Positions 54,594 to 63,439 of a DNA stretch of 64,000 nt are shown piece by piece (position 1 is the stretch's first letter; every line of letters starts with the position of its first letter). The notes beneath the pieces were generated by a model that saw nothing but the letters and a program-made list of their open reading frames with translations, had not been told where the DNA came from and searched no databases. This stretch comes from Paenibacillus urinalis (GTDB taxonomy: Bacteria > Bacillota > Bacilli > Paenibacillales > Paenibacillaceae), in NCBI RefSeq assembly GCF_028747985.1, contig NZ_CP118108.1, forward strand, positions 1,927,501 to 1,991,500, in the 5' to 3' direction. Position numbers and translations under genes: made by a program.

Positions 54594-55268
54594 TTAGTTC
54601 ATCATTTTGCGGAACAGGCTGCGTACCGCCCAGCGGCGTTCTTGGCGCTTCTTGTACTTCGGCAGGGATCGATAGACCAGAATGGACTGATTGAAGGCCT
54701 CCTTGGCTTCAGCTGGCTGCCCTAGCGCACGATAGACCAGGCCAAGATAGTAATACGATTCGCTGGAAGAAGAGGAGATTTCCTGGAATTGTTCTACATA
54801 GCGAAGGGCCTTGCTGTGGTCTCTGTCTCTATAGGCAGATGCAAGCCGCAGATAAGGCTGCCCGTATTTTACTCTTGGGTTGATCTCAAGGGCTCTAAGA
54901 ATATTCTGTTCTCCAGATTCAAGCTGCCCGAGATGAAGCTCGGTCGTTCCTAGTGCATCCCAATATTCAGCCGAATGCTCATAGGCGCCTTCGATGGATC
55001 GCAGCAGCTCATTCGCCTCTTTAAACTTTTTGCGTTCAATGAGTAGTCTCGCCAGATCAAGCTTTGCCGTCACATCATTTGGGTTCATCGCGATTTGCTG
55101 GCGGTTTTTGGATATATTCCGCATTCGTTTATACGGCTTGGTCAGGCTTGGGAACACACCGACAAATCTGCGATCTAGAAAGTAAATGATGAGCAGCAAT
55201 ACAATAATAGCAACGAATGGGTTGCCGAAAAGGTAAAGCAGAAGTCCAAAACCTAAGATTTTGCTCAT
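54594..55268 (-). CDS. membrane-anchored TPR protein
   Basis: This 224-aa protein has an N-terminal membrane segment (about 5-32) and a basic region. Tetratricopeptide repeats run from about 60 to 205, for example LDLARLLIERKKFKEANELLRSI and YYYLGLVYRALGQPAEAKEAFNQS. TPR proteins are scaffolds and no enzyme motif is visible. It starts 36 bases after the ribosomal-protection-like gene on the same strand, suggesting an operon. Confidence 0.83.
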   Translation of the reverse strand: MSKILGFGLLLYLFGNPFVAIIVLLLIIYFLDRRFVGVFPSLTKPYKRMRNISKNRQQIAMNPNDVTAKLDLARLLIERKKFKEANELLRSIEGAYEHSAEYWDALGTTELHLGQLESGEQNILRALEINPRVKYGQPYLRLASAYRDRDHSKALRYVEQFQEISSSSSESYYYLGLVYRALGQPAEAKEAFNQSILVYRSLPKYKKRQERRWAVRSLFRKMMN

Positions 55269-55303
55269 AAATCTCCTCCGTATAATTTCTATCTAATCTA
55301 CTG

Positions 55304-57280
55304 TTATGACGAACTGATGGCATTGCGAACCGCAAGGATGTAACGTGACTGATCTCGTGGATCAACCCCCCGTCTTTTCCGAGTGGCCGAGATACCTTCG
55401 GGGCATGCCTGATAACCTGCATAGCTCGTCGTCATGATTCCGCTGCCCTTCGTCTCTGATCGAAGCTGCACCGGATAATTCAGGGATGTAGCTACAGGGA
55501 TAATACCTTCTACGGTGCATCGTCCGTGTGCAATATAAGGAGCTTCAAACACGGCCCGCATATGAACCAGTTCACTAAGGACCTTACCGCCGTTCTCTTC
55601 CGGCACGATAATTCGAAAGTGCTGCATCGGCTCAAGCAGCGTCGTTCTCACTTGATCTAATCCATCCATAATGCCCATGGGAGTTGCGACTACAAAATCG
55701 AGCGGATGCGTGTGCCACACATGATGCTCTCCATAGGTCAATACGACCTCAAGATCGGTTACTTCCCAGCCATACAATCCTTGCTCAAGCGCTTCTGGCA
55801 CACGGCGTGCCACTTCATTCTGATAGCGCTCCAATAGATGGTCATAACGAACCTCTGAGCGATAGACTAGACCACTGCCTCGGGGAAGAGGCCGAATGGC
55901 AAACCGAAGTACAGCCCAGCAAGGCTTAGGCATGGTATAGGCGATGTAGCCTTCGCCTTCAGCTGCTGGCGTTTCTTTATAGATAACAGATGGTGGATCA
56001 AATGTGACAGCAAGCCCGAATCTGCTCAGCAAAATGCTCTCCAGGATCTCGAGCTGTATCGATCCCATTACTTTCAGATGCAGCTCCCGTTCATCCTTGA
56101 GCCATGTCAGGCCGAGCAGCGGGTCCTCATCCGTTAATTCCTGGAGGGCTGCGATGAGGGAGGGATACTGTGCAGCATCCTTGCAGTGCACTTGAACAGT
56201 GAGCAATGGGACCGCCATTCCTGGCAGTGGAGGAACGTATGCCTCACTCCCAATGATGTCTCCAATCTGCGCTTCATGAAGACCGTAGACCGCTGCTATA
56301 TCCCCTGCTTCAAATTGGCCGAGGTCGATCGCTTTTCGTCCTTCGAGTTTGCGGATTTGGGTTACTTTCTCCTCCAGACCCCGATTCATAATGGTGACGG
56401 TATCCCGGGTATGTAATTTCCCATTATAGAGTCGAATATAGACGGCTCTTCCCATTGATTTATCCCGTTCTACTTTGAAGACAACACCCGAGAGAGGGCC
56501 ATCCGCATTGCCGGCTGGTCCAGGCAGATAATCGATGATGGCTTCCATTAATTCTTGAATTCCGATTCCTTTTTGAGACGAGCCAAAACAGACAGGAAAA
56601 GCATTCCCATGTCTTGCTTCCGCTGCGATCCGGTCGTGGAGCTCATTCCGGGAAATATCTTCACCTTCAATGAATCGTTCTAGAAATTCCTCATCCTGAT
56701 CAGCCAGCCATTCAGCAATGATGTTATGCTCCTCACGAGCGTCAATTCCATCTGCAGTGAAGATGGATACCGCATCACTCAGCACCTCTTGATCGAACTG
56801 AATCTGCTGAACAGGCAAGGCCGCGGGAGATAAGAGTGAAGTTATATTGTTCATGATATCCGTTACAGAAATATCCGGCCGATCCATTTTGTTTACATAA
56901 ATGATAGTAGGTATATGTAGCTTGCGAAGTGCTTTCCATATGGTTTCCGTCTGTGCTTGTACCCCGTCTGCAGCGGATATGATCAGGGTGGCACCATCCA
57001 TAACCCGGAGACTGCGTTCCACCTCAGATATAAAGTCTATATGACCAGGCGTATCTACTAAATTCACTGTACAATTCTTCCATACAAAAGAGGTAGCCGC
57101 AGCCTTGACAGATATTCCTCTTTGCTTTTCGATGTCCAGCGAATCGGTGAATGCTGTTCCTTCATTTACACTGCCCAGCGCACGGATAACTCCGCTTTGA
57201 TACAATATTTGCTCGGTTGTCGTCGTTTTACCTGCGTCGACGTGCGCGAAAATACCAACATTACGATGATGTTTAGCCAC
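55304..57280 (-). CDS. divergent Tet(M)-like ribosomal protection GTPase
   Basis: This 658-aa translational GTPase has G1 AHVDAGKTTT (about 12-21), G3 DTPGH (76-80) and G4 NKMD. The EF-G-type domains II-V follow. The C-terminal RRGVDPRDQSRYILAVRNAI is like the last helix of Tet ribosomal protection proteins. It lacks the EF-G N-terminal and ribosome-binding signatures of essential EF-G. In domain IV the loop that reads YYSPVST in Tet(M) is HHVWHTH here, so tetracycline dislodging cannot be assumed. It may confer intrinsic resistance or be a different ribosome rescue factor. Confidence 0.8.
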   Translation of the reverse strand: MAKHHRNVGIFAHVDAGKTTTTEQILYQSGVIRALGSVNEGTAFTDSLDIEKQRGISVKAAATSFVWKNCTVNLVDTPGHIDFISEVERSLRVMDGATLIISAADGVQAQTETIWKALRKLHIPTIIYVNKMDRPDISVTDIMNNITSLLSPAALPVQQIQFDQEVLSDAVSIFTADGIDAREEHNIIAEWLADQDEEFLERFIEGEDISRNELHDRIAAEARHGNAFPVCFGSSQKGIGIQELMEAIIDYLPGPAGNADGPLSGVVFKVERDKSMGRAVYIRLYNGKLHTRDTVTIMNRGLEEKVTQIRKLEGRKAIDLGQFEAGDIAAVYGLHEAQIGDIIGSEAYVPPLPGMAVPLLTVQVHCKDAAQYPSLIAALQELTDEDPLLGLTWLKDERELHLKVMGSIQLEILESILLSRFGLAVTFDPPSVIYKETPAAEGEGYIAYTMPKPCWAVLRFAIRPLPRGSGLVYRSEVRYDHLLERYQNEVARRVPEALEQGLYGWEVTDLEVVLTYGEHHVWHTHPLDFVVATPMGIMDGLDQVRTTLLEPMQHFRIIVPEENGGKVLSELVHMRAVFEAPYIAHGRCTVEGIIPVATSLNYPVQLRSETKGSGIMTTSYAGYQACPEGISATRKRRGVDPRDQSRYILAVRNAISSS

Positions 57281-57334
57281 GATTAAACCCCTCAGTATTT
57301 CAGCCCTAATGCATCAGCTATTTTTATAAACGTA

Positions 57335-57343
57335 ATTATACCA
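57335..57343 (-). promoter_or_regulatory. extended -10 promoter of the Tet(M)-like gene
   Basis: On the minus strand TGGTATAAT forms an extended -10 about 55 bases before the start codon. There is no good -35 at the standard distance. Confidence 0.5.
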
Positions 57344-57487
57344 CAGCAGTTTGACAATGAGAGGCTCTAATCTTGCAGACAACCTTTCATGTGCTCAGGA
57401 CTTGGCTTCAATAAACCCGAAGTGGTATGCTTAAGGGCAGGATATCGATGAAATACGAATGATGAGCTGGATAAGGAGAATGGAACA

Positions 57488-58081
57488 GTGAGTATAGAAC
57501 GAGTTGCCAAACAGATTGAATTTATTCGCGAGATTGATGAGCTTAAGCATGTGCTTCGCCAGTCCTATCTGATGAACGGGTCACGGCGGGAGAATGATGC
57601 AGAGCATACCTGGCATATCGCTGTCATGGCTCTTCTCTTGAAAGAGCACGCAATCGATGATCAACTGGATCTGAAGAAAGTAGTTCATATGCTGCTGATT
57701 CATGATCTGGTAGAGATTGATGCAGGAGATACCTTCGCTTATGATGTCAAAGGCTATGAGGATAAATGGGACAGAGAGGTAGCGGCAGCCAAGCGGATCT
57801 TTGGTTTACTTCCTGCCGAACAAGCAAGCGAGTGGATGAATCTGTGGCTTGAATTTGAAGAAGGGCTGACGAATGAAGCCAAATATGCTGCGGCTATGGA
57901 TCGTCTTCATCCGGTGCTGCATAACTTCTATACGGAAGGCAAAGCATGGAGAGCACATCAGGTATCCGTCAGCGCAGTTAAAGCACGTGTTGCAGTCATA
58001 GCAGAAGCCTCTCCTGTACTTGCTGAATATGCAGCGAGCCTGCTTGAGCAGGCAGTAGAAAAAGGATACTTATTGCCCTGA
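57488..58081 (+). CDS. HD-domain phosphohydrolase (5'-deoxynucleotidase YfbR-like)
   Basis: This 197-aa protein starts at GTG 57488, ten bases behind AAGGAG. The HD metal residues are H40 in NDAEHTWH, H72-D73 in LIHDLVEIDAGDT, and a later Asp in AMDRLHPVL. This order matches YfbR-type deoxynucleoside monophosphate phosphatases. R34 in SRRENDAEH is also typical. It stands alone. Confidence 0.83.
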   Translation: MSIERVAKQIEFIREIDELKHVLRQSYLMNGSRRENDAEHTWHIAVMALLLKEHAIDDQLDLKKVVHMLLIHDLVEIDAGDTFAYDVKGYEDKWDREVAAAKRIFGLLPAEQASEWMNLWLEFEEGLTNEAKYAAAMDRLHPVLHNFYTEGKAWRAHQVSVSAVKARVAVIAEASPVLAEYAASLLEQAVEKGYLLP

Positions 58082-58134
58082 ATAGGCTGCATATTCACAA
58101 AAAACTGATTGCATGTGATGAAAGTCGTTCTGAT

Positions 58135-58178
58135 AAAAAGTCCAGGAGAAGTAGAGTTTTGCTTCCTCCGGACTTTTT
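58135..58178. terminator. intrinsic terminator between convergent genes
   Basis: AAAAAGTCC (58135-58143) pairs with GGACTTTTT (58170-58178), with inner GGAG/CTCC, and A and T runs on the two sides. Confidence 0.85.
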
Positions 58179-58248
58179 CTTTATAAACTGCCTCCTCTCG
58201 CAAAGGTACGAGTTGGTTAAATCGTTGTGACAACAACGTCACGAGTAT

Positions 58249-59121
58249 CTACATCCGTACACTTTTACGATAGTTCGCAGGCGTCATTCCTGTATGCTTT
58301 TTGAACATGCGGTAAAAGTGAGGAAGACTGTCAAACCCGCAGCTCTCGGCAATAACGGCCATCGTATGATCGCTATGCATCAGCTGTTCCTTGGACAGGA
58401 TAATCCGTCTTGCACAGATGTAGTCTGTCGGCGTCATTCCCGTAAATTGCTTAAATACGCGGCTGAAATGAGCGGGCGACACCGAAGCCTCTTTAGCCAA
58501 ATGGGCAAGCGAGACCTTGTCACGCAGCTTGTGCTCTATAATGGATAAAGATTGGGTAAGCCATTCAGGGCCCGACATGATCGCTGGTGATTGATCCGTT
58601 ACGAAGCTGAGCCGGGTTAAGTAGATGAGCAGAAGCTGCAAATGAAGGAGCGTGGAGTAAGAACGCATGGGCTTACGACTGTTCATTTCGGTATAGATGT
58701 GATCGATGATTTGACCTACATCGTCCAGCTCCTGCCTGCTGAATTGCCGCTTATAAATTTTGGATTGGCGGTGCCTCTCAAATAGCAGCAGAGTTGAGAT
58801 AGCTTCATTTCCCATGCCTTGAAACAATGCAGGGCTGATATAGAAGGCGGTGGAAGTTAGAAGATTATCCGGATCAGGAAAAATTCGATGAATGGTATTT
58901 CCTGGAATCATAATCAGGTCACCTGGCTCCATATCTAGGCTCATATGATCGATAAATATTTTGCCCCGTCCTTGATGAACACAGATCATTTCATGCCAAT
59001 CATGGAGATGGTCGGGAAGTTCGTGCTCATAGGGCTTGGTCTCATAATAGAGCATTCGGAAGGGCAGCTCGATATCAGAGGGAATGCGAGTATCAACAGG
59101 TGCGTTCAGTGAGTTACGCAT
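58249..59121 (-). CDS. AraC-family regulator, divergent from uxaBA
   Basis: This 290-aa regulator starts at ATG 59121, nine bases behind GAGG. The longer frame to 59208 runs through the promoter region. A cupin N-terminal half has HDWHEMICVHQGRGKIFIDHM and NTIHRIFPD. The C-terminal double HTH (about 190-288) has VSPAHFSRVFKQFTGMTPTDYI and CGFDSLPHFYRMFKKHTGMTPANYR. It likely activates the divergent hexuronate genes in response to a uronate. Confidence 0.88.
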   Translation of the reverse strand: MRNSLNAPVDTRIPSDIELPFRMLYYETKPYEHELPDHLHDWHEMICVHQGRGKIFIDHMSLDMEPGDLIMIPGNTIHRIFPDPDNLLTSTAFYISPALFQGMGNEAISTLLLFERHRQSKIYKRQFSRQELDDVGQIIDHIYTEMNSRKPMRSYSTLLHLQLLLIYLTRLSFVTDQSPAIMSGPEWLTQSLSIIEHKLRDKVSLAHLAKEASVSPAHFSRVFKQFTGMTPTDYICARRIILSKEQLMHSDHTMAVIAESCGFDSLPHFYRMFKKHTGMTPANYRKSVRM

Positions 59122-59146
59122 AGGGGATCGCCTCTTTTTCGTAAAT

Positions 59147-59219
59147 ATCAAATGAGAGTACTTTTTTATCAAAATCGGCAATTTCACTTCTTTATATTGA
59201 TGATACAATGAACAGTATC
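59147..59219 (+). promoter_or_regulatory. AraC-type direct repeats and promoter of uxaBA
   Basis: ATCAAAT (59147-59153) and ATCAAAAT (59168-59175) are direct repeats 21 bases apart, upstream of TTTATA (59191-59196) and TACAAT (59214-59219) spaced by 17. The repeats would sit around -50 to -80 from the start point, the class-I activator position. They resemble the ATCAAAATA repeats before the alpha-xylosidase gene. Confidence 0.55.
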
Positions 59220-59257
59220 AGGAAACAATATGTCATTGATTAGAGGAGAAATGAAGC

Positions 59258-60763
59258 ATGGCGGTAAGCAATGATCTCCCTAGACTGGGACGGAAGCTGG
59301 AAGGAATAACCGACAGCGCGAAGCTGGCTAAATTTCAAGAGATGCCGGTGAAGGTGCTTCAGATCGGGGAAGGAAATTTTTTGCGGGGATTTTTTGATTG
59401 GATGATTTATGAAAGCGCTGCACAAGGGTGGTTTGAAGGCAGTGTTGCCGTAACACAGCCGAGAAGATCGGGTCGTCACAAGCTGCTGAACATCAGAGAG
59501 CAGGATGGTTTATATACGCTGCTGACCCGAGGTATAGAGAACGGAGCAGCGGTAGAGCGGGAAGTTATCATTCCTGTGCTGTCACATATGATCGATCCTT
59601 ACGAGGAATGGAATGAATTCCTGGCTGTGGCTGAAGGACCAGAACTGGATATCGTTGTGTCCAACACGACGGAAGCGGGTCTTGTGTATGAGAAGTCAGA
59701 GTACTATGAAGGTACGCCAGTGAATTCATTTCCCGGGAAACTAACCGTATTCCTGCATCATCGCTTTCAACATTTTCAAGGGGATCCCGCCAAAGGATTA
59801 ATTCATCTCCCGTGCGAGCTGGTTGAAGGCAACGGTGATTTGTTGAAATCCTACGTACTGATGCATAGTGAAGATTTCGGATATTCGGAGGAGTTTCGCG
59901 ATTGGGTCAAGAGCAGCAATCATTTTCTGAACAATCTCGTTGATCGTATCGTTACAGGTGCACCCTCAAAGTCTGAAATTGATGATATCGAAGAGCGGTT
60001 AGGGTATAAGGATTCGCTGATTAACAGTGCGGAGCCTTATCACTTGTGGGCAATCCAAGGAGACCGCTCGCTTGCCGACAAGCTTCCGCTGGCACAGGCA
60101 GGACTTAATGTGCACTTTACCGATGATTTGAAGCCGTATCAGCTTAGAAAAGTCCGTATCCTGAATGGTGCTCATACGCTCATGACACCGCTCGGTATTT
60201 TGCAGGGCAAGCGCTTCGTTCGGGAAACGATGGAGGATACTCAGCTTGGTGAATGGGTGCGGACAGCCGTGTATGAGGAGGTCACGCAAGCGCTGGATCT
60301 TCCGCTAGAGGAGCTGCATGTTTATGCGGGTGAAGTGTTTGAACGATTTATGAATCCATACATTGATCATCGACTGCAGGACATTATGCTGGGCAGCTTG
60401 AGCAAGTTTAAAGTTCGCTTGATGCCAACGATGCTGGATTACTACCGCAAGAACGGCGTGCTTCCAAAACGGATTGTGACAGGCTTTGCCGCTTTGCTTC
60501 GATTGTACCAGACAGTGAAGACAGAGGAAGGATTCAAGACGGTAACCTATAGCGGTGAGTCTGTACTGCTTAAAGACAATGAAGCGCATCTTGAGGTACT
60601 GGAGAGACATTGGGCAGAGCTAGGGCAGGGTAAAACTCTTGATCGTGTGATCACTCAGATCCTGGCAGAGGAAACGATCTGGGGACAGGATTTATCCTTG
60701 CTGCCTGGACTTACCGAGAGTATATGTGAATCGATAAGAGAATGGGAAGGGGAACAGGTATGA
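59258..60763 (+). CDS. uxaB: altronate oxidoreductase (tagaturonate reductase)
   Basis: This 501-aa enzyme reduces tagaturonate to altronate with NADH in galacturonate catabolism. VLQIGEGNFLRGFFDWMIYESA (about 33-54) is the mannitol dehydrogenase-type NAD motif. The C-terminal KVRILNGAHTLMTPLG carries the conserved lysine and His of the family, typical of UxaB. Its stop overlaps the start of uxaA (ATGA at 60760-60763). The RBS is GAGGAGAAATGAAGC-type. uxaC and kdgKA are not in view. Confidence 0.9.
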   Translation: MAVSNDLPRLGRKLEGITDSAKLAKFQEMPVKVLQIGEGNFLRGFFDWMIYESAAQGWFEGSVAVTQPRRSGRHKLLNIREQDGLYTLLTRGIENGAAVEREVIIPVLSHMIDPYEEWNEFLAVAEGPELDIVVSNTTEAGLVYEKSEYYEGTPVNSFPGKLTVFLHHRFQHFQGDPAKGLIHLPCELVEGNGDLLKSYVLMHSEDFGYSEEFRDWVKSSNHFLNNLVDRIVTGAPSKSEIDDIEERLGYKDSLINSAEPYHLWAIQGDRSLADKLPLAQAGLNVHFTDDLKPYQLRKVRILNGAHTLMTPLGILQGKRFVRETMEDTQLGEWVRTAVYEEVTQALDLPLEELHVYAGEVFERFMNPYIDHRLQDIMLGSLSKFKVRLMPTMLDYYRKNGVLPKRIVTGFAALLRLYQTVKTEEGFKTVTYSGESVLLKDNEAHLEVLERHWAELGQGKTLDRVITQILAEETIWGQDLSLLPGLTESICESIREWEGEQV

Positions 60764-62274
60764 GCACCATTCATCGAACACAGGACTTCACCATCATTCG
60801 GGAGAAAGATGATGTAATTATTGCTCTTCGTGATTATAAAAAGGGAGAAGTGATTGAACGGAATTCTTCCTCAACCATAACTTTGACTGAAGACATTCCG
60901 AAGGGTCACAAAATTGCTGCCCGGCAGATCCTGGCAGGGGAGAATGTACTCAAATACGGCTACTCTATCGGCGTGGCCAAAGAACAAATCTTGCCAGGCA
61001 GCTGGATTCATACTCATAATCTCGCAACCGGTCTATCTGGACTCCTCGAATATGAATACGAAAAAACCGAGCCAGAAGCGCTTCCCGCACCGCCTGCTCA
61101 TCTCCTGACGTTCGACGGTTATCTGCGTCCGAACGGCGAAGCCGGAATTCGAAATGAGATCTGGATTATTAATACGGTCGGCTGCATTAACAAGGTATGT
61201 GAAGCATTGGCCCGGATGGGAGAAGGCGAATTCAAGGGACGTGTTGACGGAGTATATCATTTTCCTCACCCCTTTGGCTGCTCACAGCTTGGCGATGACT
61301 TGAAGTATACACAGCAGCTCCTTGCTTCACTCGTTGTACACCCGAATGCTGGAGGGGTGCTCGTTATTGGTCTAGGCTGTGAGAACAATCAGGTCGATGA
61401 TTTCAAGTCGTTTATTCCTGCGGAGTATCATCATAAAGTGCGTTTTCTCAAAGCACAGGAAACGGATGATGAGCTGAGCGAAGGCATGAGATTAATTGAA
61501 GAGCTGGTCGAGCAGGCCGAGCATACACGTCGTGAGCCGCTGCCGTTATCCAAGTTGAAGATCGGTCTCAAATGCGGTGGCTCGGATGGCTTCTCCGGTA
61601 TTACGGCCAATCCCCTCGTTGGTGTCGTATCTGATCTGCTTGTAGCAGCAGGAGGCACGGCTATTCTAACAGAGGTTCCTGAAATGTTCGGAGCGGAGAC
61701 CATCCTGATGAACCGTGCTGCAAACCAAGGGGTATATGATGAGCTCGTTAAGCTGATCAATGGGTTCAAGCAGTATTTTGTAAACCACGGTCAGAACATT
61801 TATGAGAATCCCTCTCCAGGTAATAAAGCAGGGGGTATTACTACTCTGGAGGAGAAATCACTTGGTTGTACTCAAAAAGGCGGGCGCTCAGAAGTGGTAG
61901 ATATTCTGTCTTATGGAAACAGGACGACTAAGCCAGGGCTTAACATTGTTGAAGCTCCCGGCAACGACCTGGTCTCCGTTACGGCACTATCCGCAGCGGG
62001 TGCGCACATCGTTTTATTCACGACAGGCAGAGGGACGCCGTTTGGCGGACCTGTACCTACGGTGAAGATCGCAACCAATTCCGACCTGGCTCGCAGGAAG
62101 AAGCACTGGATTGATTATAATGCAGGGCAGCTGCTCGAAGGGATCAGCATGGATGATGCAGCTGTTCAGCTGTTAAGCCAGCTCGTGGATATTGCATCCG
62201 GTCGTGCAGAGACAAACAGTGAGCAGCACGGTTTCCGTGAAATTGCCATATTTAAGGACGGCGTAATCCTGTAG
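60760..62274 (+). CDS. uxaA: altronate dehydratase
   Basis: This 504-aa enzyme dehydrates altronate to 2-keto-3-deoxygluconate. ATG 60760 overlaps the uxaB stop in an ATGA and has AAGGGG nine bases upstream, which fixes the start. The N-terminal SAF domain (about 1-90) and C-terminal dehydratase domain (about 110-500) are both present. GCIN, PHPFGCSQLG, GCENNQ, KCGGSDGFSGITANP and SLGCTQKGG provide the Cys and Gly-rich metal or cluster-binding motifs of the UxaA/GarD family. It ends the operon. Confidence 0.92.
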   Translation: MSTIHRTQDFTIIREKDDVIIALRDYKKGEVIERNSSSTITLTEDIPKGHKIAARQILAGENVLKYGYSIGVAKEQILPGSWIHTHNLATGLSGLLEYEYEKTEPEALPAPPAHLLTFDGYLRPNGEAGIRNEIWIINTVGCINKVCEALARMGEGEFKGRVDGVYHFPHPFGCSQLGDDLKYTQQLLASLVVHPNAGGVLVIGLGCENNQVDDFKSFIPAEYHHKVRFLKAQETDDELSEGMRLIEELVEQAEHTRREPLPLSKLKIGLKCGGSDGFSGITANPLVGVVSDLLVAAGGTAILTEVPEMFGAETILMNRAANQGVYDELVKLINGFKQYFVNHGQNIYENPSPGNKAGGITTLEEKSLGCTQKGGRSEVVDILSYGNRTTKPGLNIVEAPGNDLVSVTALSAAGAHIVLFTTGRGTPFGGPVPTVKIATNSDLARRKKHWIDYNAGQLLEGISMDDAAVQLLSQLVDIASGRAETNSEQHGFREIAIFKDGVIL

Positions 62275-62294
62275 CACATCGGTGGATTCATCAA

Positions 62295-62340
62295 AAATAA
62301 GCTTCCGGCTGTTTCTGAGCTGCCGGAAGCTTATTTCTTT
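62295..62340. terminator. bidirectional terminator after uxaA
   Basis: AAATAAGCTTCCGGC (62295-62309) pairs with GCCGGAAGCTTATTT (62322-62336), a perfect 15-bp stem, followed by CTTTT. It also serves the convergent toroid-protein gene. Confidence 0.88.
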
Positions 62341-62343
62341 TGG

Positions 62344-63255
62344 TTATAATCGGCCGTAGCTCGAAAGTGTCTTCAGCCGCTCGATCGTGAGATGTCCCCG
62401 CCATTCATTCTCGGCTGCTGAGCTCAGTGGTTCCCATGAGATGGGCCACCCGCCATCAGCCTGTTGTTCCGAGACTAGATGATCGAGATGGAGTGAGAGA
62501 ATCTCCTCAGGGACGAACTGGGCAGCATAACTGGTTGAATTTGGTGCCCAGTCGAGCACTTTTTGCACATACCCTTCAGCCCTAGGATCAAGTTCAATGA
62601 CACCCGGCTCGGATAAGTGCTGATCTACTCTGCTCTTCACCGCTGCAGCACGGGGATCCCCTGTCTGCTGTTCGAGAAAGTGAACAGCGTGGATGCAGTT
62701 GTGGAATCCTGTTAGATCGGCACTCTCTACCGTATCCCATGTATATTGAATAGCTCGGTTCAACCATTTCTCTTTGAGGAATGGATGCCAGTCTCTTGAT
62801 TTCAGCAGGAGGGCTACAATCGAGCCGGTAGGATTAATGGAAGCCGTATCATCCGATTCCGTGGTCCACCAAGGAGCATGAGGATGCTCGTTTACACTGC
62901 GGAAGGCGTAGGGCCATCCCCCTGTATGAGGATTCGAATGTTGTTCAAGGAATTGTCCTAGTCCTGTCATTAAGCTCTCAGGGAAAACCCCTGTTTCGTC
63001 CATCAAATGCAGTGCAAATTCTGCTCCCTGCGGCTGGCTGTACGGACTACGGATGTCAGGTTCAAGAGCATGACCGAATCCACCGTCCTTGTTCTGATAT
63101 GCAGCTAATGCTTGCAAGACCGCTTCAGGTGATCCCTGTCCACTGAGATGTGCGAATCGGAGACGATCCAAGAGACGGGCGTTCTTATAAATAAAGTCAC
63201 TTGCTTGCTGTACGATAGGGTGAGAGATATCCAGCAGAGGATACTTTTTCATCAC
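62344..63255 (-). CDS. alpha/alpha-toroid protein (prenyltransferase/squalene-cyclase-like repeats)
   Basis: This 303-aa soluble protein has repeats of NKDGGFGHALEPD, PHTGGWPYAF and QADGGWPISWEP, the QW-like turns of the terpenoid cyclase/prenyltransferase toroid fold. It lacks the DxDD or DCTAE motif of terpene cyclases and has no signal peptide. The function is unknown; related proteins are annotated prenyltransferase-like. The start lies behind AAGGAG. Confidence 0.7.
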   Translation of the reverse strand: MMKKYPLLDISHPIVQQASDFIYKNARLLDRLRFAHLSGQGSPEAVLQALAAYQNKDGGFGHALEPDIRSPYSQPQGAEFALHLMDETGVFPESLMTGLGQFLEQHSNPHTGGWPYAFRSVNEHPHAPWWTTESDDTASINPTGSIVALLLKSRDWHPFLKEKWLNRAIQYTWDTVESADLTGFHNCIHAVHFLEQQTGDPRAAAVKSRVDQHLSEPGVIELDPRAEGYVQKVLDWAPNSTSYAAQFVPEEILSLHLDHLVSEQQADGGWPISWEPLSSAAENEWRGHLTIERLKTLSSYGRL

Positions 63256-63391
63256 AGAATCAACTCCTTAGTATATTTGAATTAAGGAAACGGGTTGCAT
63301 ATAGCAGGCTATAGAACTAGAAATATTTTAGCTTCCAGATGTATTCCTTACTGCATTCTGATTTTCCTCCCAGATTCATAGGAAGTAGAAA

Positions 63392-63420
63392 TATCCCGTA
63401 TCCATAATGGATACGGGATA
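63392..63420 (-). terminator. terminator of the partial GH42 gene
   Basis: TATCCCGTATCCAT (63392-63405) and ATGGATACGGGATA (63407-63420) form a 14-bp stem just past the stop codon of the minus-strand gene. The T tract on that strand is weak. Confidence 0.7.
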
Positions 63421-63439
63421 ACGCTTGTTTCTTGCCAGA

